From DALYCO01 sp964535545 (GTDB taxonomy: Bacteria; Patescibacteriota; Minisyncoccia; Phycocordibacterales; UBA9973): a DNA stretch of 43,543 nucleotides. The notes under the pieces were generated by a model. That model was not told the DNA's origin. It saw nothing but the letters and a program-made list of their open reading frames with translations, and searched no databases. This document shows, in pieces, positions 32,138 through 39,599 of this stretch (within the stretch, counting starts at the first letter, position 1; each line of letters starts with the position of its first letter). The translations under genes and the position numbers were made by a program. The stretch spans positions 1 to 43,543 of the forward strand of contig CAZHUT010000001.1 in assembly GCA_964535545.1 (NCBI GenBank). Direction: 5' to 3'.

Positions 32138-33976
32138 ATGGGATTTTTTGATTCAATTTTCGGTTCAAAGAAACAGGCTGCTGCCGGCGCAGCGTCCAGC
32201 GGTATTTTGCCGGTGCTTCCATCGGAAATCTACGAAGCGGCCAAGTTTCAACTGAAGGATATCATTGCTCCTTCGGCACTGAAAATTGAACCAAAATCAG
32301 TCTACTTGGGAGACAAAATTGCCCGAACATTCTTCGTCATCTCATACCCTCGCTACCTGACAGATAACTGGTTTTCACCAATCATCAACCTCGACAAAGT
32401 GTTCGACATTTCCATTTTCATCCATCCGATTGAGACGGAAAAAATCCTCCATGAATTCCAGAAAAAAGTAGCTGAAGTACAAAGCCAGATCAATGTCCGC
32501 GAATCAAAAGGCTTGGTTCGTGACCCAATGCTTGATACGGCCATCAACGACCTCGAATCGCTTCGCAACAGCCTGATGCAAGCGTCACAGAAAATGTTCG
32601 ACGTCGGTATTTATATCACCATTTACGCTGACAAGGAGGAGGAACTCTTCAAGGCAGAAAATGAAATCAAATCAATCCTCGAATCAAAGCTTGTCTACAT
32701 CAAACCGGCTCTTTTCCAGCAGGAAGACGGTTTCAAAAGCGTTATTCCAATCGGTAATGATGTCCTTGGTGTACACCAAAAACTTAACTCGGAGCCGCTT
32801 TCAAGTATTTTCCCATTCGTCTCCTTTGACCTAACATCAGATAAGGGAATTCTTTATGGGGTAAACAGACATAACTCTGGACTGATCATCTTTGACCGTT
32901 TCTCTCTCGAAAACTACAACTCTATCACTATTGCGACTTCCGGTTCAGGTAAGTCTTTCACAACCAAGCTTGAGATTCTCCGAACTCTTATGTTTGATAC
33001 CGATGTCATCGTTATCGACCCGGAACGAGAGTATGAATATCTTGCCGAAGCCGTAGGTGGACGATATTTCAATATCTCGCTTTCATCAGACCACCATATC
33101 AATCCGTTTGATCTGCCAGTGCCGATGCCTGACGAAACAGCGGCGGATGTTATCCGACGAAACGTCATTGAACTTGTGGGACTCTTCCGCATCATGTTGG
33201 GAGGTCTGTCTCCGGAAGAAGATGCGACAGTTGACCGTGCAATTACAGAAACATACGCCTTGAAAGACATTACGGCAGACAGCGATATTTCACTTGCCGA
33301 ACCACCGCTTCTTTCAGACTTTGAAATGGTGCTGGCCGGCATGGAGGGGACAGAATCCGTGCTCCAGCGTCTCCAGAAGTTCACCAAGGGATCATGGTCA
33401 ACCTTCCTGAACCAGCCAACAAACGTAGACATCAACAAGCGCCTCGTGGTCTTCTCAATCCGCGATATGGAAGAAGATTTGAAGCCGGTTGCCATGTACA
33501 TCGTTACACACCATATCTGGACAGCGGTCCGAAAAACCTTGAAAAAGCGCCTTTTGGTGGTGGATGAAGCGTGGATTATGATGAAATCAGAAGACACCGC
33601 ATCATTCCTCTTCGGCATTGCAAAACGAGGCCGTAAATATTACCTTGGCCTTTCAACTATCACTCAGAACATCGACGACTTCATGAAAAGCCAGTATGGA
33701 GCGCCTATTGTGTCCAACTCTTCCATTCAGATTCTCCTCAAACAGTCTCCAAGCTCGATCGACAACCTTCAAAAGATCTTCCACCTGACCGATGAGGAAA
33801 AATACCTTCTTTTGGAGTCAGGTGTGGGTGAAGGCATCTTCTTTGCTGGCTTAAAACACGTAGCAATCAAAGTTATCGCGTCTTATACAGAACAGCAAAT
33901 TGTAACCTCAAACCCTTCAGAAATCTTGGCTATCCGAAAGGCAAAGAAAGAACGCGAAGAAGCAGGTATTAAGTAG
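32138..33976 (+). CDS. virB4: VirB4-family secretion ATPase
   Basis: This 612-aa ATPase energises type IV secretion channels. The N-terminal 240 residues form the VirB4/TraC N-domain (FFVISYPRYLTDNWFSPI, INLDKVFDISIFIHP). The motor domain has Walker A TSGSGKS (K272), an IDPEREYEYL segment following strand 2, Walker B LLVVDEAW (D476, E477), the motif IAKRGRKYYLGLSTITQNI and SIQILLKQSP. All expected catalytic parts are present, so it should be active. It begins 3 nt after the preceding stop. The absence of VirD4 and VirB11 nearby means VirB4 is the only visible motor of the cluster. Confidence 0.92.
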   Translation: MGFFDSIFGSKKQAAAGAASSGILPVLPSEIYEAAKFQLKDIIAPSALKIEPKSVYLGDKIARTFFVISYPRYLTDNWFSPIINLDKVFDISIFIHPIETEKILHEFQKKVAEVQSQINVRESKGLVRDPMLDTAINDLESLRNSLMQASQKMFDVGIYITIYADKEEELFKAENEIKSILESKLVYIKPALFQQEDGFKSVIPIGNDVLGVHQKLNSEPLSSIFPFVSFDLTSDKGILYGVNRHNSGLIIFDRFSLENYNSITIATSGSGKSFTTKLEILRTLMFDTDVIVIDPEREYEYLAEAVGGRYFNISLSSDHHINPFDLPVPMPDETAADVIRRNVIELVGLFRIMLGGLSPEEDATVDRAITETYALKDITADSDISLAEPPLLSDFEMVLAGMEGTESVLQRLQKFTKGSWSTFLNQPTNVDINKRLVVFSIRDMEEDLKPVAMYIVTHHIWTAVRKTLKKRLLVVDEAWIMMKSEDTASFLFGIAKRGRKYYLGLSTITQNIDDFMKSQYGAPIVSNSSIQILLKQSPSSIDNLQKIFHLTDEEKYLLLESGVGEGIFFAGLKHVAIKVIASYTEQQIVTSNPSEILAIRKAKKEREEAGIK

Positions 33977-33995
33977 TCATTTTCTGGGATTTTAA

Positions 33996-34004
33996 TGGTA
34001 TACT
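33996..34004 (+). promoter_or_regulatory. Extended -10 (TGGTATACT) 7 nt before a GTG start
   Basis: TGG plus TATACT ends 7 nt before the GTG at 34012. Transcription should start within about a base of the start codon, the clearest leaderless candidate in the window. Confidence 0.6.
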
Positions 34005-34011
34005 ATACAGC

Positions 34012-35037
34012 GTGAAGCGCACGTATGTATTTGTACTTTTAGGGTTTGTGGCACTAGGCCTTTTCTTTGGGGAAGGACTGCTTCCTCGTCCCGCTAGCGC
34101 CCAACTTTCGCCTCAAGAAGCAGCACAGATCAATGAGGGCGATCTCTCGTTTTCAATGAGCCCTGAGGTACCTGGCGCATTTCAAGATGTCACCATCACC
34201 GTCGACAGTTATCTTACCAATGTCAGCCGAGCATATTTCGTCTGGAAAAAAGACGGGGTAACAGAATTATCAAGCGCCGGCGCCAACGAATTTACCTTTA
34301 CGACGGGGGATATCGGCGAAAAGACGACAATTGACGTTGGAGTTCTTTTGCCATCAGGAGAAACAATTCAGAAGACACTACGATTCAACCCAGCAGAAGC
34401 TGATCTAGTTTGGGAAGGAGCTGATTCCTACGTCCCGCCGTTTTACCGTGGCCGCGCACTGCCAACATCTGAAGGAACAATCCGCGTTTTAGCTATTCCT
34501 CAAGTAAACAACACAGGCACTACTGCAAATATTAACAATTTCGTTTTCCGTTGGACCCGAAATGATGGCGTACTCAGCGACAGTTCAGGTTTCAATAAGA
34601 GCAGCCTTCTTTTTCAGCAAAGCTACTTGAATGATGATGAAAATATAGAAGTGGTGGCTCAGGATAACAGCACTGGGGCAACAGCACGGGGGTCAATCTC
34701 TGTCCCTGTCTTCAGTCCGAAAATTCTTTTTTATATACGCGATCCGATCAACGGTATCGACTGGTTCCATGAACTCGGTGACCAGTACGAAGTGGGCGCG
34801 GCAGAAAAAACAGTCCTCGCCGCACCATATTTCTTTTCACCGCCAAACCCACTTTCAGGCCAGCTCAAATACACATGGACTATCAACGGACAAGATGTTC
34901 CCAACCCAAGCGTTCAGAATATGCTGACACTGAAAAGCGGGGAAACGAAAGGCTTTTCCAACCTGACATTGAAAATCGAAAACACGCTGAAGCTTTTCCT
35001 TGAAGCAGAGAAAAACATTACTATTAATCTCAAGTAA
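34012..35037 (+). CDS. Secreted beta-rich protein of the secretion-like cluster (341 aa)
   Basis: A signal peptide is clear: MKRTYVFVLLGFVALGLFFG with a PASA-Q cleavage site near residue 30. The rest is beta-strand-rich, with two or three Ig/PKD-like stretches (LSFSMSPEVPGAFQDVTITV, AYFVWKKDGV, FVFRWTRNDGVLSD, LKYTWTINGQDVPNPSVQNM). There are no catalytic motifs. It is likely a surface or periplasm-like component of the machine, for example a scaffold or adhesin. The start is GTG, supported by the box at 33996-34004. The TAA stop is the last three bases before an assembly gap, so the end is probably right but rests on the contig edge. Confidence 0.78.
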   Translation: MKRTYVFVLLGFVALGLFFGEGLLPRPASAQLSPQEAAQINEGDLSFSMSPEVPGAFQDVTITVDSYLTNVSRAYFVWKKDGVTELSSAGANEFTFTTGDIGEKTTIDVGVLLPSGETIQKTLRFNPAEADLVWEGADSYVPPFYRGRALPTSEGTIRVLAIPQVNNTGTTANINNFVFRWTRNDGVLSDSSGFNKSSLLFQQSYLNDDENIEVVAQDNSTGATARGSISVPVFSPKILFYIRDPINGIDWFHELGDQYEVGAAEKTVLAAPYFFSPPNPLSGQLKYTWTINGQDVPNPSVQNMLTLKSGETKGFSNLTLKIENTLKLFLEAEKNITINLK

Positions 35038-35137
35038 NNNNNNNNNNNNNNNNNNNNNNNNNNNNNNNNNNNNNNNNNNNNNNNNNNNNNNNNNNNNNNN
35101 NNNNNNNNNNNNNNNNNNNNNNNNNNNNNNNNNNNNN
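35038..35137. other. Assembly gap (100 N) before the pilin-like/peptidase gene
   Basis: Exactly 100 N. The flanks share no repeat, so real sequence is probably missing: at least the start and first membrane helix of the next gene. Confidence 0.95.
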
Positions 35138-35857
35138 GAAGGCGGTCGTGAAATGATTACAAACTCGGTATTTGGCCTACTTTTAGCTCTAGCTTCATGG
35201 CTGATTCTGTATACCATCAATCCACACTTAACGGAGATCCGAATTGACCCGCCGAGCGGTTTGAAGTTCGAAGTCGAATCAAATGCCGACCTTCCAGCTG
35301 CTGAGACACTCAAGACCGCAACGGTGAATGGACTGAGTGTTACGGTAAAATCCAGCTGCAGTCAAACAAGCGTGAATGAAGCGGCTAATGATGGCGTAGC
35401 AATGAGTACCGGTGTTGCGTGGGCAAGCGAACCAAAAATTGCTGCAAACGAAACAGAAACTCGCAAAAAGTTACACGACTTAAAGATAGAAGTGAACAAA
35501 TCAAACTGCGCAAAAGTAGGTGATAACAACTGCACTTCTGTCTACAAATTGGGTCAGAGCACAATCGATAATTTGGCGAAGTTGCGCAATGATGTTTGTA
35601 AAAACGACGCTAACTGCACGCTTACAATCACCGGAGCATCTGAATGCTGGCTCCATGAATCACACGAGATTGGCAGCGGACGTGTTGATATAAGTTCGGC
35701 TGATGGAAAGCTTGATGCCTATCTTAATCAAACAACAAAAACATGTATTCCATGGCTGCAGGGACCAGGCTGTCCTTCAGGCCAGGCTCCACAGTATATC
35801 CAAGGAACACGACAGTTGATCCGTGAAAACGACCACTTCCACGTCCATAAATGGTAA
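35138..35857 (+). CDS. Pilin-like (VirB2/TrbC-type) segment fused to an M15-type peptidase domain, 5' end missing
   Basis: After the gap the frame opens with EGGREMITNSVFGLLLALASW and LILYTINPHL, matching the second membrane helix of the VirB2/TrbC-like pilin segment common in CPR clusters; the first helix should lie in the gap. The exported C-terminal part ends with ECWLHESHEIGSGRVDISS, fitting the M15 S-x-H-x-x-G-x-x-x-D zinc motif, and DHFHVHKW, fitting the closing H-x-H. M15/VanY enzymes cleave D-Ala-containing ends of peptidoglycan stem peptides. Paired cysteines (SNCAKVGDNNC, CKNDANC) suggest disulphides. A membrane-anchored peptidase could open the wall where the machine crosses it. 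It ends 14 nt before the next gene. Confidence 0.78.
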   Translation, partial: EGGREMITNSVFGLLLALASWLILYTINPHLTEIRIDPPSGLKFEVESNADLPAAETLKTATVNGLSVTVKSSCSQTSVNEAANDGVAMSTGVAWASEPKIAANETETRKKLHDLKIEVNKSNCAKVGDNNCTSVYKLGQSTIDNLAKLRNDVCKNDANCTLTITGASECWLHESHEIGSGRVDISSADGKLDAYLNQTTKTCIPWLQGPGCPSGQAPQYIQGTRQLIRENDHFHVHKW

Positions 35858-35871
35858 ACTACATATAACCA

Positions 35872-37497
35872 ATGTCGAGAAAAGCCTTCATTATCTTAAT
35901 AACAGCAGCAGTGATACTTGGACTCTTTGTCCTCGGGCTTTTTCTTTATTTTAATGCCAAGAAAAATAATGGCGGCGGTCCGGTAACAATCAAGGATTTC
36001 TTCCCATTCGGTCCAGGAAATGGCGGCCCTCAAGGCGGCGGTCAGCAGGGAGGAGGGCAGACAACCGGCACAATTGAACAGCCACCAACTAACGGCAAAA
36101 CGCCTCGTTTGCGAAAAGTTTCAAATGATCCGGTAACCGGTTATACGACACTCAAGAAAGAAGTTCCGGTTGATCCAAATTCAGTGCCACCACCAAAACA
36201 GGTTCCGGTTGCGACAACATATACATTCACCAAAGATTTGAAACTCAAAGACACAGGAACAGATATCACTGAACTTCAAAAGTTCCTTAACCAGTGTCCT
36301 GCAACTCAAGTTGCAAAAACAGGTGCAGGTTCACCAGGCAAAGAAGGGAAGACATTCACTGCGGCAACAGAAAAAGCAGTTGTAGAATTCCAGGAAATGT
36401 TCCGCGATGAGATCCTTGCACCACAAAATCTCTCAGTCGGAAGTGGCATCGTGGATGAACTGACTCGCAAGAAAATCCAGTCAGGCTTCACCTGTATTAT
36501 CCCGGCAGAAGTTCCTGCAACAGTTATTCGAGACATCGTTCGCTATGTGGCCCGCGGCACAAGCAACATCTATGATGCTTTTGCTGATACGCTTCAGACA
36601 ACTAGACTTTCGGCCACAACTATTCCTCGCGTGCATGAATCATTTTTCGCAGATAACGGCAAAGCAGTATTCCTCCGTTCACTTCAGGCAGACAACCTGA
36701 CCATTGAGACGTTGATTGGCCGCATCAGCGAACCAGTGGTCGGCGGCGACGGACTGCCTGAACTCTCGGTCTTCGCAATGCCAAAAAATATTGAAGACAT
36801 CACTGTTTCTCCGGACCAAAAATCAATTTTGTTCCTCATTCCTTCCGGCGACAGTTTGGTCGGATTCACCAGTGACCTCGACGGCAAGAATCAGAAGAAA
36901 GTTTTCTCATCAAAGTTTATGGGTTGGCTCTCACAATGGGCGACACCATCAAAATTGATCTTTACCATCAAGGCGACGGGATATGCTCGCGGATATGCGT
37001 TTAGTACTGATATCACGAAGGGCGATTTCACAAAGATTGCTGGACCGATCAGTGCGCTTACTACACTCATGAGTCCCGATGGCCGATATCTCTTGTATGG
37101 ACGAAATACCAAAGACGGACCAAATCTTGCTGTTATGGATATGACAACCAAGAAGAGTAAGAGCCTCGATGTCGCAACCCTCCCTGAAAAATGTGTGTGG
37201 AACAAAGCAAGTACTGATGTATTCTGTTCCGTCCCCGTTGTTATACCGGCAGGCGAAACCTATCCTGATGCTTGGTATCAAGGCAAGGTAACGTTTTCTG
37301 ACACATTCTGGGATATCAATGTTGCGGGAGTCCTCGGAGGCACCCAACTATTCAGTCCACTGAACGAAGGTGGTGAGCCAACAGATGGCGTAAAACTCAG
37401 AGTAGACGAAGCCGGAAGATATCTCTATTTTGTAAACCAAGACACGGGAATACTCTGGCAATATGATCTCAATCCACCAGTAGAAAAGACGATCTAA
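35872..37497 (+). CDS. Membrane-anchored protein with peptidoglycan-binding domain and beta-propeller-like domain (541 aa)
   Basis: One N-terminal membrane helix (AFIILITAAVILGLFVLGLFL, about 4-25) is followed by a Gly/Gln-rich linker. A PG_binding_1-like domain comes next (about 120-205: LKLKDTGTDITELQKFLNQ, AVVEFQEMF, GIVDELTRKKIQSGF). The C-terminal 300 residues have repeating strands of the TolB/WD40 type (SPDQKSILFLIPSGDSL, MSPDGRYLLYGRNTKDG, VDEAGRYLYFVNQDTG), as in a beta-propeller. It probably anchors the machine in the wall and presents a protein-binding propeller. The last four codons and stop form half of a perfect palindrome shared with the opposing khpB gene. Confidence 0.8.
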   Translation: MSRKAFIILITAAVILGLFVLGLFLYFNAKKNNGGGPVTIKDFFPFGPGNGGPQGGGQQGGGQTTGTIEQPPTNGKTPRLRKVSNDPVTGYTTLKKEVPVDPNSVPPPKQVPVATTYTFTKDLKLKDTGTDITELQKFLNQCPATQVAKTGAGSPGKEGKTFTAATEKAVVEFQEMFRDEILAPQNLSVGSGIVDELTRKKIQSGFTCIIPAEVPATVIRDIVRYVARGTSNIYDAFADTLQTTRLSATTIPRVHESFFADNGKAVFLRSLQADNLTIETLIGRISEPVVGGDGLPELSVFAMPKNIEDITVSPDQKSILFLIPSGDSLVGFTSDLDGKNQKKVFSSKFMGWLSQWATPSKLIFTIKATGYARGYAFSTDITKGDFTKIAGPISALTTLMSPDGRYLLYGRNTKDGPNLAVMDMTTKKSKSLDVATLPEKCVWNKASTDVFCSVPVVIPAGETYPDAWYQGKVTFSDTFWDINVAGVLGGTQLFSPLNEGGEPTDGVKLRVDEAGRYLYFVNQDTGILWQYDLNPPVEKTI

Positions 37498-37512
37498 TTA
37501 GATCGTCTTTTC
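37483..37512. terminator. Perfect 30-bp palindromic terminator encoding the ends of two convergent genes
   Basis: GAAAAGACGATCTAA reads identically on both strands, meeting exactly between the two TAA stops (37495-37497 and 37500-37498). Stem of 13 bp, AATT loop, and CTTTTC at each end. It gives both proteins the C-terminus EKTI. Confidence 0.9.
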
Positions 37513-37989
37513 ATTTCCTACATATTTGATTACCACTCTTCGCTTCATGCCTTCACCGGTAGATTCTGTTTTGAGGTCGGGCATCGTTGAGAGAAATTCG
37601 TGGATGATGCGTCGTTCGAATGGCGGCATCGGATCAACTTCAATGCTTGATTTGAAGAATCGAGCGCGCTCGGCCATCATATGAGCAACGGCTTTAACAT
37701 TATCAACTCGCTTCTTCTGGTAGTTATTGATATCTACAATTACATTCCAGAGAGCCTGCTTATCTTCTTCTTTGATCCCAAGTTCCTTTTCAACAACTTT
37801 TCGGACGAGATGGTTGATTGCAGAAAGCGTTTCACCATTCTTGCCGGTCAAAAGACGGCCATCATTGGTTGAGATACTGCACCACATCGTCTTAGTATCT
37901 TCATTATATGAAAAAGAAACTTCGCCGGAGTGGATGCCGGTTTCCTTAAAAAATGCTGTGACGATTTTTTCGATCTGGGCTGTTTGCAT
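37498..37989 (-). CDS. khpB: KhpB/Jag RNA-binding protein (KH and R3H domains)
   Basis: This 163-aa protein has a KH_II-type domain with the GKNG loop (GRLLTGKNGETLSAINHLVRK, about 64-84) and a C-terminal R3H domain with RRIIHEFLS (R-x3-H, about 127-135) and RRVVIKY at the end. The Jag_N domain seen in Firmicutes is absent; a short N-terminal helical part replaces it. KhpB/Jag binds RNA and is tied to cell elongation and division in streptococci. It lies one base after yidC, the usual partner, so the two are one operon. Its end overlaps the palindromic terminator shared with the opposing gene. Confidence 0.9.
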   Translation of the reverse strand: MQTAQIEKIVTAFFKETGIHSGEVSFSYNEDTKTMWCSISTNDGRLLTGKNGETLSAINHLVRKVVEKELGIKEEDKQALWNVIVDINNYQKKRVDNVKAVAHMMAERARFFKSSIEVDPMPPFERRIIHEFLSTMPDLKTESTGEGMKRRVVIKYVGNEKTI

Positions 37990-37990
37990 A

Positions 37991-38731
37991 TTACTTAAAC
38001 TTGAGGAAGATATCTCGAAGCGTTCGATCAGGATGGAATCGCTTACGGATGATGTATTCCTGGATAGCTCCCACTATATTACTGGTAATCCAATAAAGTG
38101 CAACTGCTCCTGAAAGACGGGTACCGATCCAGATAATGAAGATCGGGAGGATGTATTGCATCTGTACCTGCATCATGCGGGACATATCAGCTGCACCTTG
38201 GCCTTCAGTAGTTGGGGTTTTGGTGATATTGAACATGATGCGCATCTGAACGAACTGTGAGATACCGGCAATAATCGCCAAAGCCAGGTGTGGCTTAGAA
38301 ATATCAATCAGTCCGAGCAACATAGTATTGAGAACGCCTGGATTCTTCACAAAAGAGTAGAGGAGGGTGGTATCTGAGAATCCATACAAAAAGACGTAGT
38401 AGAGGGCAAAAATAATTGGAATTTGAATGAGCATGACCAAACAACCGGAAAATGGGCTGGTTTTCTGCTCCTTATAGAGTTCCATGGTTCGTTTTGCCTG
38501 TTCCTGCTTATCAGGGTATTCCTTTTTGATGCGTTCGAGCTCTGGCTGCATCTGAGCCATAGAAATCTGCCCTTCTACAGACTTCTTGGTCAGTGGATAG
38601 AGGACAATTTTAACGAGAATGGTTAGGAGAATAATGGCCAAACCAACCTCTTTCCCCGGCATGACATTGGTAATAAGGATAAGCAGGTTATAGAGCGGCT
38701 GGTAGAGAAACGTGTTCCATAGGTAATGCAT
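37991..38731 (-). CDS. yidC: YidC/Oxa1/Alb3 membrane protein insertase
   Basis: From the ATG at 38731 the protein is 246 aa, without the large periplasmic domain of E. coli YidC, as in Gram-positive and CPR forms. Landmarks: YNLLILITNVMPGKEVGLAI, the amphipathic charged loop (LYPLTKKSVEGQISMAQMQP, ELERIKKEYPDK), FSGCLVMLIQIPIIFALYYV, and RMMQVQMQYILPIFIIW with LYWITSNIVGAIQEYII at the end. It inserts small membrane proteins with or without SecYEG. An upstream extension is in frame to 38896 but would run antisense through rpmH, so it is not the start. YidD on the other strand encodes an associated factor. Confidence 0.93.
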   Translation of the reverse strand: MHYLWNTFLYQPLYNLLILITNVMPGKEVGLAIILLTILVKIVLYPLTKKSVEGQISMAQMQPELERIKKEYPDKQEQAKRTMELYKEQKTSPFSGCLVMLIQIPIIFALYYVFLYGFSDTTLLYSFVKNPGVLNTMLLGLIDISKPHLALAIIAGISQFVQMRIMFNITKTPTTEGQGAADMSRMMQVQMQYILPIFIIWIGTRLSGAVALYWITSNIVGAIQEYIIRKRFHPDRTLRDIFLKFK

Positions 38732-38777
38732 AGGGCCATTGTACATGAAAGGTTGATATAAAGAAATGCATAGAGTC

Positions 38778-38806
38778 TTGCAAATACTCAAAAAATGTTC
38801 TATTAT
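38778..38806 (+). promoter_or_regulatory. rpmH promoter
   Basis: TTGCAA, 17 bp, TATTAT, ending 7 nt before the rpmH ATG. It drives the rpmH-rnpA-yidD operon. Confidence 0.75.
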
Positions 38807-38813
38807 GCATCCC

Positions 38814-38948
38814 ATGTCGTTTACGTACAAACCAAAAAAGCGAAAGCGCGCTACAACACACGGTTTCCTCGTCCGAAAGGGTACTACTTCTGGCAAGAAA
38901 GTCCTCCAGCGCCGACGACGAAAGGGTCGCGCTAAGCTCAGTGTTTAA
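38814..38948 (+). CDS. rpmH: 50S ribosomal protein L34
   Basis: The product is 44 aa, the normal L34 length: MSFTYKPKKRKRATTHGFLV then RKGTTSGKKVLQRRRRKGRAKLSV. Very basic, with the conserved GFLVRxxTxxGxxVLxxRRxKGRxxL pattern. An upstream in-frame ATG is present, but it lies within the 38778-38806 promoter region and the normal family N-terminus starts at 38814. It opens the rpmH-rnpA-yidD operon; L34 is an early-binding, exit-tunnel-side 50S protein. Confidence 0.97.
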   Translation: MSFTYKPKKRKRATTHGFLVRKGTTSGKKVLQRRRRKGRAKLSV

Positions 38949-38955
38949 TCCTAAT

Positions 38956-39285
38956 ATGTTTTCAAAACAAAAAAGGCTTTCCGGAAGAGATATCACCAGA
39001 CTATTCAAGGATGGTAAGACCTCCGGAACGCCTTTTTTTGTTGTCCGTCACTTAGAAGAGGGTACTGTAACCCGCTTTGCCGTCATTTCCCCAAAAACCA
39101 TTGCAAAAACAGCGGTTTTGAGGAGTTCTAGCCGCCGAAAGTGGTATGCAAGCCTTAGAGATGCCTTGAAAAATAAGGCTATTTTACCAGGTATGTATGC
39201 TTTAGTCCTCAAAAAGGAGGCGCTTTCCCTTAGTCCAGGCGAACGGAAAGAAAAGCTGACCGTCTTTCTCTCAAAACTCAAATGA
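38956..39285 (+). CDS. rnpA: Ribonuclease P protein component, divergent
   Basis: This 109-aa protein binds RNase P RNA and helps cut tRNA 5' leaders. Support comes from position between rpmH and yidD, length, basic charge, and MFSKQKRLSGRDITRLFKDG with FFVVRHLEEG and RFAVISPKTIAKTAVLRSSS. The normally near-invariant RNR motif (V-R-N-R-x-K-R) reads L-R-S-S-S-R-R here, so Asn and the second Arg are replaced. The helix after it keeps basic residues. I chose ATG 38956; a GTG at 38941 overlaps the rpmH stop. The stop overlaps the yidD start by 4 nt. Confidence 0.85.
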   Translation: MFSKQKRLSGRDITRLFKDGKTSGTPFFVVRHLEEGTVTRFAVISPKTIAKTAVLRSSSRRKWYASLRDALKNKAILPGMYALVLKKEALSLSPGERKEKLTVFLSKLK

Positions 39286-39521
39286 AATCTCTTTTTATAG
39301 GCCTGATTACGGTTTACCAAAAATTACTGTCACCTGACCATGGATTGCCAAGAAAACTTGGCCTTTCACGGGGAAATGTCTGTGTATTTACGCCGACTTG
39401 TTCCGAATACACCAAAGAAGCTATAGAAAAGTATGGTATTGGAAAGGGGATTTGGCTTGGACTCAAGCGAATCATTCGTTGTCATCCGTGGCAAAAACAC
39501 CATTTCGACCCGCTCCCATAG
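39282..39521 (+). CDS. yidD: YidD membrane protein insertion efficiency factor
   Basis: The 79-aa product shows the family pattern: hydrophobic N-terminal SLFIGLITVYQKLLSP, then CVFTPTCSEYTKEAIEKYG, then GIWLGLKRIIRCHPWQK and FDPLP. The conserved cysteines (C-x5-C and RCHPW) are present. It assists YidC-dependent insertion, probably at the inner face of the membrane. ATG overlaps the rnpA stop (ATGA), indicating coupled translation. Confidence 0.94.
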   Translation: MKSLFIGLITVYQKLLSPDHGLPRKLGLSRGNVCVFTPTCSEYTKEAIEKYGIGKGIWLGLKRIIRCHPWQKHHFDPLP

Positions 39522-39591
39522 ATATCCACAATATCCACACATTATTCACAGATTGTGTAAAGTATTCAGAGTTACAACTTCATACTATAAT
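39522..39591 (+). promoter_or_regulatory. dnaA upstream region: DnaA-box-like sites and -10
   Basis: Two ATATCCACA (39522-39530, 39531-39539) and TTATTCACA (39542-39550) each differ from TTATCCACA by one base. TATAAT (39586-39591) ends 8 nt before the dnaA ATG. DnaA autoregulation is plausible. Confidence 0.65.
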
Positions 39592-39599
39592 ACGACACT

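Noticed and set aside
32914..33618. Open frame of 234 codons antisense to virB4
   Set aside because: Shadow of a conserved ATPase region; the translation is Ser/Arg-rich and has no recognisable motif.
38732..38896. N-terminal extension of yidC to 38896
   Set aside because: It would run antisense through rpmH and its promoter; the conserved protein starts at 38731.
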